A DNA stretch of 53,511 nucleotides from Oscillospiraceae bacterium (lineage in GTDB: Bacteria > Bacillota > Clostridia > Oscillospirales > Oscillospiraceae), in NCBI GenBank assembly GCA_015068025.1, contig SVLH01000009.1, forward strand, positions 1 to 53,511, given 5' to 3'. Positions 7,469 through 14,273 of the stretch are shown piece after piece. Position numbers and translations under genes: made by a program. Positions within the stretch are counted from its first letter, which is position 1. Each line of letters opens with the position of its first letter. A model generated the notes under the pieces. The model was not told the DNA's origin, did not search any database, and saw only the letters and a program-made list of their open reading frames with translations.

Positions 7469-7688
7469 ACCTTTTCGGCGGGTAAGGCGCCTTTTGATCT
7501 GTGCGGTTCAGGAGATAGTCTGCACTCGTATGGTAAAAATCCGCCAGCGCGCACAACACCTGCGGCGGCACCATTCTCTGCCCACTTTCATAGTACGCAT
7601 AGGTTCTCTGCGAAACGCCGATAGCGCTGCCCACCTGTGCTTGTGTCAAGTCACTGTCTTCCCGTAAATCCCGAATCCGTGGATACAT
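7467..7688 (-). CDS. XRE/Cro-CI family helix-turn-helix regulator
   Basis: The 73-aa protein is essentially one Cro/CI-type HTH domain. It runs from IRDLREDSDLTQAQVGSAIG through VSQRTYAYYESGQR to PPQVLCALADFYHTSADYLL. The ATG at 7688 follows GGTGATG, the same start layout as the divergent gene. An alternative ATG lies two codons upstream. Its promoter region contains a perfect 14-bp inverted repeat, consistent with autoregulation. The stop overlaps the shared terminator. Confidence 0.88.
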   Translation of the reverse strand: MYPRIRDLREDSDLTQAQVGSAIGVSQRTYAYYESGQRMVPPQVLCALADFYHTSADYLLNRTDQKAPYPPKR

Positions 7689-7715
7689 TTTCATCACCCA
7701 ACGCAAGCATATCGC

Positions 7716-7755
7716 AGAACAAAATATTCTATTTACTTTTTGAATATTTTGTTCT
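7716..7755. promoter_or_regulatory. Perfect inverted-repeat operator between xre and its divergent partner
   Basis: AGAACAAAATATTC (7716-7729) is repeated in inverse as GAATATTTTGTTCT (7742-7755), with a 12-base AT spacer. Each arm is itself a near-palindrome, so two dimers may bind. This is the likely operator for the XRE protein and both divergent promoters; binding is inferred. Confidence 0.75.
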
Positions 7756-7778
7756 AAACTGTGGGCGAGGTGATGAAA

Positions 7779-7970
7779 ATGCCCGAAGAAGCCGATTATA
7801 AAAAAGCCTGTGAAATTCTGCGCGCCGCAGTAAAAGACGCGGACCGCATTCTGCGCAGAGCCGAGCTGTACATCAGCCTGCTGCTGGATGACGACCTGCA
7901 AAACCCGCCGGACGAGACTGTTTCCGGGGAATCCCTTTTGGAAACGCTCCCCGCTCCTTCGGGGGAATGA
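7779..7970 (+). CDS. Small helical protein of unknown function next to an XRE regulator
   Basis: I do not recognise this 63-aa protein. Residues 5-45 look like a continuous pair of helices rich in Ala, Arg and Leu (KKACEILRAAVKDADRILRR), followed by an acidic, Pro/Ser-rich tail. The ATG at 7779 follows GAGGTGAT; two in-frame upstream starts lie within or before this site. It is divergent from the XRE gene across a shared operator, so it is probably the regulator's main target. It has its own terminator. Confidence 0.6.
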   Translation: MPEEADYKKACEILRAAVKDADRILRRAELYISLLLDDDLQNPPDETVSGESLLETLPAPSGE

Positions 7971-7974
7971 AAAC

Positions 7975-7998
7975 CCGCTCCCTTTCGGGAGCGGTTTT
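7975..7998. terminator. Bidirectional terminator
   Basis: ccgctccc / gggagcgg with a tttc loop is flanked by T and A tracts, between the convergent small gene and the M23 gene. Confidence 0.85.
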
Positions 7999-8000
7999 CT

Positions 8001-8897
8001 TTATCCCATTTTCAGGGTGTCCCGGACACTTCGCTCCAGATAGGCCACGGGATTCTGCGCCGCGCCGTCCCGGCGCACCTCGAAATGCAGGTGCGGGCCG
8101 GTGGCCATTCCCGTGGCGCCTACCAATGCTACCGTTTCTCCGGCAGTCACCTTTGCCCCCGCCGCCACCAGCACCTCGCTGCAATGGGCGTACAGGGTGG
8201 TCACTCCGTTTCCGTGGTCGAGAACAAGATAGTTGCCGCGGGCCGTGTCATAGCCCGCCTCCGTGACCACGCCATCCGCCGCCGCGGCGATGCCGGTGCC
8301 GACTGGCGCCGGGATGTCGATGCCGCTGTGGAAGACTGCGCCGTCGGCACGCAGTCCGTAAGGCGCGCTCAAGCTGATGGTATCGGCACCCTCCACCGGC
8401 CAGCGGAGCCAGACGCTTTCCTCCGGCACCGCATAGAGGCCGGAAACCGTTTCCGCCGTTTCCCCCGCCAGCGCCGGCACCAGCACCGCAGTGCCGTCCT
8501 CGTTGGTGCAGGTTTTCAGCGCTTCGGTATGCAGGTAATAGGCGCCCTGCACCGTCCGGCCGTCCGCAAAGGTCACCGAGAGGGTCTGCACCGTGCCATC
8601 CAGCGCCTCCTCCTGCCCGTCCACAGACACCAGCACACCGCCGTTGGCACCGATGCCGGAGGCATAGGCGGTCAGTCCAAGCGCAGAGGGCACTTCCCCC
8701 TCCTTGCCCGCAGACCCCAGCGCGATGCCGCCCAGCAGCAAGCCCAGCGCCAGCACGGCGCAGACCGCCGGCCGCAGCACAAAGCCCGTTTTGCGGCGGC
8801 GGATGGGCGCCGCTTGCTTCTCTGCCGCCGCCAGCACCCGGCGTTCCAGTTTCTGCGGCGCACGAATGCCGCAAATCAGTTTTTGATACTCATTCAT
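8001..8897 (-). CDS. Membrane-anchored M23 peptidase with an anti-sigma-like N-terminus
   Basis: The 298-aa protein has a cytoplasmic basic N-terminus of about 40 residues, one membrane segment (residues 42-62) and an extracytoplasmic part. That part ends in a peptidase M23 (LytM-type) domain at about residues 180-285. Zinc ligands are present as HSGIDIP (His190, Asp194) and GPHLHFE (His269, His271), so it should be active on peptidoglycan cross-bridges or be a sensor of the wall. Its ATG overlaps the sigma-factor stop by 8 bases, so the two are translationally coupled. This position is where anti-sigma factors usually lie; such a role for the N-terminus is inferred. Confidence 0.88.
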   Translation of the reverse strand: MNEYQKLICGIRAPQKLERRVLAAAEKQAAPIRRRKTGFVLRPAVCAVLALGLLLGGIALGSAGKEGEVPSALGLTAYASGIGANGGVLVSVDGQEEALDGTVQTLSVTFADGRTVQGAYYLHTEALKTCTNEDGTAVLVPALAGETAETVSGLYAVPEESVWLRWPVEGADTISLSAPYGLRADGAVFHSGIDIPAPVGTGIAAAADGVVTEAGYDTARGNYLVLDHGNGVTTLYAHCSEVLVAAGAKVTAGETVALVGATGMATGPHLHFEVRRDGAAQNPVAYLERSVRDTLKMG

Positions 8898-9366
8898 CGT
8901 CCTGTCCTCCCAACCATTCTTTTAACTGCTGTCTGCCCCGGTGGAGCCGGGTGCGCACCGTGGCAGCGGGCACGCCCAGCAGGACTGCCAGTTCTCCGGT
9001 GGAGTAGCCCTCCCCATAGTGGAGATGGATGGCTGTCCGCAGCTTGTCCGGCAGCCGTGCCACCGCCGCCCACAGCTCCGCGGCCTCATCCGATACCCCA
9101 GCCATATCAGGCAGTTCGTCCAGCGCAAGGGTCGGCCGCCGCAGGCGGAAACGGTGCAGATCGGCGCAGCGGTTCAGCGTGGTACGGATGAGCCACGCCT
9201 TCATGCGCTCTTCATCCCAGTCCGCCGTCTCCTGACCAAGCAGGCGCAGAAACACATCCTGATACACATCCTCGGCGTCGGCGACGTGCTGCATCCGGCA
9301 CAGCGCCAGCCGATACACCGTGTCTCCATGGGTCATCATGGCATTGCGAAGTTCCCGGTCTGTCAT
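8890..9366 (-). CDS. ECF-type RNA polymerase sigma factor
   Basis: The 158-aa protein fits the two-domain ECF group. Region 2 spans about residues 10-75 (DTVYRLALCRM, DAEDVYQDVFLRLL, KAWLIRTTLNRCADLHR). Region 4 spans about 100-150 (LPDKLRTAIHLHYGEGYSTGELAVLLGVPAATVRTRLHRGRQQL). The start at 9366 follows AAGGAGGC. Upstream is a GGAAC-17-CGTGTT element typical of ECF autoregulation, and a related element precedes the DUF4349 lipoprotein gene at 40367. It is coupled to the M23 gene. Confidence 0.92.
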   Translation of the reverse strand: MTDRELRNAMMTHGDTVYRLALCRMQHVADAEDVYQDVFLRLLGQETADWDEERMKAWLIRTTLNRCADLHRFRLRRPTLALDELPDMAGVSDEAAELWAAVARLPDKLRTAIHLHYGEGYSTGELAVLLGVPAATVRTRLHRGRQQLKEWLGGQDDE

Positions 9367-9401
9367 GCAATGCCTCCTTTCCAAAAGCGCTTTCTGCCTG
9401 T

Positions 9402-9429
9402 AACACGCCCTGCACGGGCGAAATGTTCC
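9402..9429 (-). promoter_or_regulatory. Putative ECF-dependent autoregulatory promoter
   Basis: GGAAC (9429-9425) and CGTGTT (9407-9402) are 17 bases apart, a spacing and base pattern expected of an ECF promoter. It lacks a good sigma-A match. Assignment to the adjacent sigma factor is inferred. Confidence 0.6.
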
Positions 9430-9437
9430 CCAAACCA

Positions 9438-9464
9438 AAAAATCCCGCCGGAAATTCCGGCGGG
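9438..9464 (-). terminator. Terminator of ychF
   Basis: cccgccggaa / ttccggcggg arms with a single central base are followed by a run of six U on the minus strand. Confidence 0.88.
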
Positions 9465-9478
9465 ATGGGAAGTCGGTA

Positions 9479-10588
9479 TCAGACGTTGAAGCGGAAGTAG
9501 ACCATGTCGCCGTCCTGCATGACGTACTCCTTGCCTTCGCTGCGGAGCTGGCCCTTTTCCTTGGCGGCGTTGACGCTGCCGTGCTTCATCATGTCGTCGT
9601 AGGCGATGACCTCGGCACGGATGAAACCCCGCTCAATGTCGGAGTGGATCTTGCCGGCAGCCTGCGGCGCCTTGGTGCCCTTGCGGATGGTCCAGGCACG
9701 GCACTCGTCCTTGCCGTAGGTCAGGAAGGAGATCAGGCCCAGCAGGGCGTAGGAACACTTGATCAGGCGGTCCAGACCGGACTCGGTGACGCCCAGTTCT
9801 TCCAGGAACATCTGGCGATCCTCGCCTTCCAGTTCGGCGATGTCCTGCTCCATCTTGGCGCAGATGGGCAGCACCTGTGCGCCCTCCTTCTCGGCCAGCG
9901 CCTTCACCTGCTGGAAATACTGGTTGTTGTCCAGATCGGTAAAGCCCGCCTCGTCGGTGTTGGCGGCGTAGATGATGGGCTTGAGGCTCAACAGGTCGGA
10001 GGTTGCGATGAGCGCCTTGTCGTCATCGGAGCAATCGTAGGTACGGGCGGACTTTCCGGCGTTGAGATGCTCGGCCAGCCCCTTGAACACGTCCACCTCG
10101 TGGAGGAACTTCTTGTCGCCCTTGGCGGCCTTCTGGGCCTTTTCGATGCGGCGGTTGACCATTTCCAGATCCGCCATGATGAGTTCGAGGTCGATGGTTT
10201 CGATGTCGCCCAGAGGATCCACGGGCACATTCACGCTGGCGTCGGCCACCACGTGCATGATGTTCTCATCGTCGAAGCAGCGCACCACATGGACGATGGC
10301 GTCGGTCTCGCGGATGTTGGAGAGGAACTTGTTGCCAAGTCCCGCACCCTGGCTGGCGCCCTTGACCAGACCCGCGATGTCCACGAACTCGATGACCGCG
10401 GGGGTCTTTTTATCCGGCTCGTACATCTCGGCCAGCTTGTCCAGCCGCTCGTCGGGCACGGCCACCATGCCCACGTTGGGGTCGATGGTGCAGAAGGGGT
10501 AGTTGGCGCTCTCGGCGCCGGCGTTGGTGATGGCGTTGAACAGGGTGCTCTTGCCCACGTTGGGCAGGCCCACGATACCAAGCTTCAT
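9479..10588 (-). CDS. ychF: Redox-regulated ATPase/GTPase YchF
   Basis: The 369-aa Obg-related P-loop protein has the family length. G1 is GLPNVGKST near residue 7, the switch region includes DIAGLVKGAS, and a coiled-coil insertion of about 70 residues contains NRRIEKAQKAAKGD. The C-terminal TGS domain ends EGKEYVMQDGDMVYFRFNV, visible as its EGKEYV and VYFRF parts. The family prefers ATP, binds ribosomes and has been linked to oxidative stress control. AAGGAG is upstream of the ATG. It is a single-gene unit with its own promoter. Confidence 0.97.
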   Translation of the reverse strand: MKLGIVGLPNVGKSTLFNAITNAGAESANYPFCTIDPNVGMVAVPDERLDKLAEMYEPDKKTPAVIEFVDIAGLVKGASQGAGLGNKFLSNIRETDAIVHVVRCFDDENIMHVVADASVNVPVDPLGDIETIDLELIMADLEMVNRRIEKAQKAAKGDKKFLHEVDVFKGLAEHLNAGKSARTYDCSDDDKALIATSDLLSLKPIIYAANTDEAGFTDLDNNQYFQQVKALAEKEGAQVLPICAKMEQDIAELEGEDRQMFLEELGVTESGLDRLIKCSYALLGLISFLTYGKDECRAWTIRKGTKAPQAAGKIHSDIERGFIRAEVIAYDDMMKHGSVNAAKEKGQLRSEGKEYVMQDGDMVYFRFNV

Positions 10589-10707
10589 ACTTCTCTATAT
10601 CTCCTTTATTTCCAAAGGTTTCAGCGGCAGCCGCCGTGCCGTTTGCGGCATGGCTCCGCAAAGCGGTCTCCCGCGTAAAATTGCCGCTTCAATAAACATA
10701 CCAATTC

Positions 10708-10736
10708 AGTATAGCATATTGCCGTCTGTTTATCAA
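10708..10736 (-). promoter_or_regulatory. Promoter of ychF
   Basis: TTGATA (10736-10731), 17 bases, TATACT (10713-10708). The untranslated leader is about 110 bases and GC-rich. Confidence 0.85.
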
Positions 10737-10775
10737 TTAAATCTTCCGTGGGAAATCACGCTTTCCCGGCCGCGT

Positions 10776-10809
10776 CAAAAAGAGCGGAGCGGCATTGCCG
10801 CTCCGCTCT
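10776..10809 (-). terminator. Terminator of the pilus operon
   Basis: agagcggagcggca / tgccgctccgctct give a 14-bp perfect stem with a 1-base gap, and U residues follow on the minus strand. It lies 50 bases past the last sortase gene. Confidence 0.9.
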
Positions 10810-10858
10810 CTGGCTGTATGGTTGGCACGCGTTTGCGCCGCCGCTCCGCGAAACTGCG

Positions 10859-11536
10859 TTACAGGACTCCCGGTGCAGGCGTCCCCGCTTCTATAGGAGC
10901 GGATACCTGCGTGCAGCGGACGACGTAACGGCTGTATCCGCCGTTGGTGCAGGTGAACAGCGTGAGATCGTAATCCGAAGAGGTCAGGCGGTCCAGCTCC
11001 GTCTTTTTCAGGATCTCGGCGGCCGCGATCTCGTACCTGTACACGGTTCCGTTTACATCGCAGAACTCCACTTCCGTGCCGATCTGTGCCTTTTTCAGCG
11101 TTCCAAAGTGCCGCTCGTAGTTATGAGCCAGCAGGATCAGATCGCCGGTTTCCGTACTGCCGGAATAGCGGCACGGCGCGATTTTCAACAGATCGTAGTC
11201 CCAGGAATCCAGCACCGGTAATTCCAACCCCAGAGACGGCACGCGAACAATTCCCACCAGCTCATAGCCTTCCAGCGTAGCTTGCGGGCGTTCCGACGCT
11301 TCGGGCTGTATGGTGGTTTTCGGCAGTTCTGCTGTGGGATTTTCCTGCTTTGCGGGAGAATGGCGGCTGCTTTCCACCCGTTGCTGGATCTGCGCTTCCA
11401 GCGCATCCAGCAGGATCTCAGCATTGGCTCCCGCAATCTCTGCCTGATACTCATATCTTGCAAAAATAACGGCAGCAGAAACAGACATCAGCAGACCCAG
11501 CGTGATGAGAAAGATGCCTCGGATTTTTCTGCTCAT
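10859..11536 (-). CDS. Sortase, class uncertain (second sortase of the pilus locus)
   Basis: The 225-aa protein has an N-terminal membrane anchor (residues 6-27), a variable linker and a sortase beta-barrel. Catalytic residues are visible: His138 in LLAHNYERHF, Cys196 in TLFTC, and Arg203 or Arg207 in YSRYVVRC. It lacks the C-terminal membrane segment of class C enzymes. Its role may be to attach the finished pilus to the wall or to handle the IPQTG pilin encoded just upstream, whose stop overlaps its ATG by 4 bases. Class D is my best guess, not certain. Last gene of the pilus operon. Confidence 0.85.
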   Translation of the reverse strand: MSRKIRGIFLITLGLLMSVSAAVIFARYEYQAEIAGANAEILLDALEAQIQQRVESSRHSPAKQENPTAELPKTTIQPEASERPQATLEGYELVGIVRVPSLGLELPVLDSWDYDLLKIAPCRYSGSTETGDLILLAHNYERHFGTLKKAQIGTEVEFCDVNGTVYRYEIAAAEILKKTELDRLTSSDYDLTLFTCTNGGYSRYVVRCTQVSAPIEAGTPAPGVL

Positions 11537-13311
11537 ACTTCTTTTCGCCCCCGATAAAGATCCACGATCCCCAGCAAAACCAGCAGCACGCCCGCCGCCA
11601 TCAGCAGGTAAATGGGCAGGACTTCCACGCCGGTCTGCGGAATGGTGGGGCCAACCGGATCGACAGGCGGATCCACGGGATCAACAGGCGGATCCACGGG
11701 ATCAACGGGCGGATCCACGGGATCAACGGGCGGATCCACGGGGTCTTCCGGTACGGTGGGGTCGGGCGGGAGACCGGGGTCTGTGGTGCCTGCGGTATAG
11801 GTGTTGGTGATCACAAAGCCTTCCGCTGCGTTTCCCGCATAGGTTGTGGTGTAATCCTCAACCGGCGTCTGCCAGACCGTATAGCTCAGATCTCCGGGAA
11901 CGTCACGGAACGCGCCTTCCCAGCGGTTGTCGGGCAAAACAGTCTCCTGCGCCAGAGTGACGGCAGCCGCCGTCATACGGAAGGAAAGGAACTGCACCGC
12001 CGCGTTTCCGCCGCTTTCGGCGCCGGTGTATGCCACGCTCACCGGGGACGCGGCGGGACTCTGCCGTTCGGGGCGCACCTGTATACTGGAGACAACGCTG
12101 CCGCCGGCAAGCAGATGCACCGTCACCTCGTCCGGCCGTTTGCCTGCGGCATTATCATTATCCACCCATTTGACTATGACGGGGATACTGATAGGCTTCG
12201 GTTCGGGCACGATGGGCGGAGGCGGCGTTCCGGGGTCTGTCTCTCCGTTGTAGGTGTTTGTAACGGTGATGCCGCTTGCTGCGTCACCCGTATAGGTGGC
12301 CGTATAGTCGGTGACTGCGATCTCCTTTACGGTGTAGCTCTTTGTGGGATCAAGGGCCGTAAAGGTGTATTCCCAGCGGTTTGCCGCGGAAAGGCCGGCC
12401 GTCCTGATGACCGTGCCGCCCTCGATGAGCTGGACGGTAACGGACGCAGGCCGCTTTCCGGCTGCGTCGTTGTCATCGTCCCACACTTTTCTGACGACGA
12501 TATGCGCTTTTTCGGGCGCAGGCGGTTCGGGATCCGTTCCGCCGCCGGGAGTCCCGGTGTAGGTGTTAAAGATCAGGTAGCCCTCCGGCACCTCCACATA
12601 CTCCGCCTTATAATCCTTAACCGGTTGTTCTTTCACAGTATAGGTGCCGGTGAGCGGAAGCATCGTAAACACGTGCAGCCAGTCGTTTGCGTCGCTCAGC
12701 GTCACGCTTCTGATGTGGATCCCGTCACGGAAAACATCCACCGTGACGTAACCGGGCCGCATCCCGGCCTTGTTCATCTCATCGTTCCAGATTTTCTCGA
12801 CCACCAGCGTTTTGACGTCGTTTTCGGAGGTCTTGGGAACGGAGATCACATTGCTTGCCATCTGGCCGTTGATCTCCGAAGGCAGGATGACCAGATACGG
12901 CTGGAAGGCCACGGCCTGCTCGCCGCGCTCGAACACCAGATAGATGCCCTTGTCCAGACCGCGGAACTCCACCGCGCCCTGCACAGAGGTATGCTTTACC
13001 TCGCCGTCGATGCCGTTGTAATAGGCATACTGGAATACCCGGTCGGCGTGTTCCACGCTGGGGGACGCCATCAGTTCCTGCACGCCGATTTCCAGATCGG
13101 CAAACGCGGGCAGGTAGGTGCAGGCATTCCCCTCGCCCGATGCGACCTGCAGCAGTTCCACATTGATGTTTTTCACCGGCATTTCCAGACTGTCTCTGAT
13201 GACGATCTGCAAACTGCACCCTCCGGCCGCGAAAGCCGTTGACGTGCCGAGCAGAAGCACGACCAGCACCAATGCCAGCAGGCTATTCAGTTTTCTTCTG
13301 CATTTACTCAT
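11533..13311 (-). CDS. Minor pilin/surface protein with Cna_B domains and IPQTG sorting signal
   Basis: The 592-aa protein has a signal peptide (residues 1-29, cleavage likely after AFA). An N-terminal pilin-like domain is followed by three Cna_B-type domains that begin near VVEKIWND (about 170), VVRKVWDDD (about 272) and VIVKWVDND (about 378). A Pro-rich spacer of DPPVDPV repeats and a C-terminal sorting signal complete it: IPQTG at 557-561, a hydrophobic stretch and a basic tail. Cna_B domains usually carry Lys-Asn isopeptide bonds. IPQTG differs from the LPETG and MPETG of its partners. Its start lies inside the srtC end (8-base overlap). Probable basal or ancillary pilin. Confidence 0.88.
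   Translation of the reverse strand: MSKCRRKLNSLLALVLVVLLLGTSTAFAAGGCSLQIVIRDSLEMPVKNINVELLQVASGEGNACTYLPAFADLEIGVQELMASPSVEHADRVFQYAYYNGIDGEVKHTSVQGAVEFRGLDKGIYLVFERGEQAVAFQPYLVILPSEINGQMASNVISVPKTSENDVKTLVVEKIWNDEMNKAGMRPGYVTVDVFRDGIHIRSVTLSDANDWLHVFTMLPLTGTYTVKEQPVKDYKAEYVEVPEGYLIFNTYTGTPGGGTDPEPPAPEKAHIVVRKVWDDDNDAAGKRPASVTVQLIEGGTVIRTAGLSAANRWEYTFTALDPTKSYTVKEIAVTDYTATYTGDAASGITVTNTYNGETDPGTPPPPIVPEPKPISIPVIVKWVDNDNAAGKRPDEVTVHLLAGGSVVSSIQVRPERQSPAASPVSVAYTGAESGGNAAVQFLSFRMTAAAVTLAQETVLPDNRWEGAFRDVPGDLSYTVWQTPVEDYTTTYAGNAAEGFVITNTYTAGTTDPGLPPDPTVPEDPVDPPVDPVDPPVDPVDPPVDPVDPPVDPVGPTIPQTGVEVLPIYLLMAAGVLLVLLGIVDLYRGRKEV
11657..11740 (-). repeat. Four 21-bp tandem repeats coding for DPPVDPV
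   Basis: Copies at 11657-11677, 11678-11698, 11699-11719 and 11720-11740 differ at one or two positions. They code for the Pro/Asp/Val wall-spanning spacer before the IPQTG motif. Confidence 0.9.
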
Positions 13312-14203
13312 ATTCTTCGCCTCTTTGCAGCCGCCGATTCCGTTTCGTATGCTTGCCGTGGTAGACGTTCTTCCGCTTGTTCTCGATCCAGAGCAGGAGT
13401 CCCGCCGCCAGCACGATCAACACCAGCGCAACAGGTATCACATACATAAGGTGGACAGAGCGCACCTCATTGTTCACATTGATCTGCCCGCCGACTGCCG
13501 CGCCGCCGGTTTCCACGCGCTCTCCGCGGACCAGCAGACGGTGGGAATTGATGCCGTAAGGGGGACAGGTCACGAGGGTCATATAGTCCTTCCCCTCTGT
13601 GATGCGGAGCAGCTCGGTGTCATCCGGCTCAACCACAGCCACATTGTCCACCCGGTACTCCAGCGTTTTGTCCAGCACGTGGATATAAAATTTATCGCCG
13701 ATGTCCAGCTTATCGATATGGGTGAGCAGCTCTGCGCTGGGCAGGCCCCGATGGCCCGAGATCACGCTGTGGGTGCTTTCCCCGCCCACGGGCAGGCTGG
13801 TCCATTCCAGATGCCCGATGGCCACCTGCAGCACCGCTTCGTCCGTGCCGTGGTAAATGGGGAGCGTGCAGTTGATGCTGGGGATCTCAATATACCCCAT
13901 AACGCCTGTTCCCGAAACATTCAGCAGGGCGTCATATTGGAGCAAACGGTCCTCCGGCAGCGCGGATATGTCACCGCTGTTCCACAGCGTACGGTTGTAG
14001 GCTTCCGCCTCCGCCAGCAGCGCTGCGTATTTTTCCGCATTCAGATCGTTGACGCTTTGCGTGTAGGTTTCAATGACCTGTTTCTGATTGCGGTTGTTCC
14101 ACCAGTTGCTGACGGTGGGATAGAGCAGTAAGGACAGCCCTGCAAGAAATATAACGATCAGCAGCACCGTTGATGCGCTGCCCTGTTTCTTTTTTCCTCT
14201 CAT
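13304..14203 (-). CDS. srtC: Class C (pilus-polymerising) sortase
   Basis: The 299-aa transpeptidase cleaves the sorting signal of pilins and joins the Thr to a Lys of the next subunit. It shows the class C layout: N-terminal membrane segment (12-29) and the conserved YPTVSNWWN start, catalytic His151 in SGHRGLPS, Cys213 in TLVTCPPYG and Arg222 in SHRLLVRGER, then a C-terminal membrane helix (252-273) with a basic tail. A canonical DP-aromatic lid motif is not obvious. AAGGAG precedes the ATG, and a long hairpin without U run lies just upstream of that site. Confidence 0.95.
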   Translation of the reverse strand: MRGKKKQGSASTVLLIVIFLAGLSLLLYPTVSNWWNNRNQKQVIETYTQSVNDLNAEKYAALLAEAEAYNRTLWNSGDISALPEDRLLQYDALLNVSGTGVMGYIEIPSINCTLPIYHGTDEAVLQVAIGHLEWTSLPVGGESTHSVISGHRGLPSAELLTHIDKLDIGDKFYIHVLDKTLEYRVDNVAVVEPDDTELLRITEGKDYMTLVTCPPYGINSHRLLVRGERVETGGAAVGGQINVNNEVRSVHLMYVIPVALVLIVLAAGLLLWIENKRKNVYHGKHTKRNRRLQRGEEYE

Positions 14204-14221
14204 GCAGTGCTCTCCTTACCG

Positions 14222-14254
14222 CCCGCACCGGGGGGGCAAAGCCCCCGGTGCGGG
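14222..14254 (-). promoter_or_regulatory. 13-bp hairpin between backbone pilin and srtC, without U run
   Basis: cccgcaccggggg / cccccggtgcggg pair perfectly around a short loop. No U tract follows on the minus strand, and the srtC ribosome site starts 8-15 bases later. It fits a processing or RNA-stabilising hairpin that sets pilin above sortase expression rather than a terminator. Confidence 0.6.
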
Positions 14255-14273
14255 TGTTGATGTACCTTACGGA

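Noticed and set aside
14222-14254. Hairpin ahead of srtC considered as a terminator
   Set aside because: No U run follows on the minus strand, and ending transcription here would cut off three pilus genes without another promoter.
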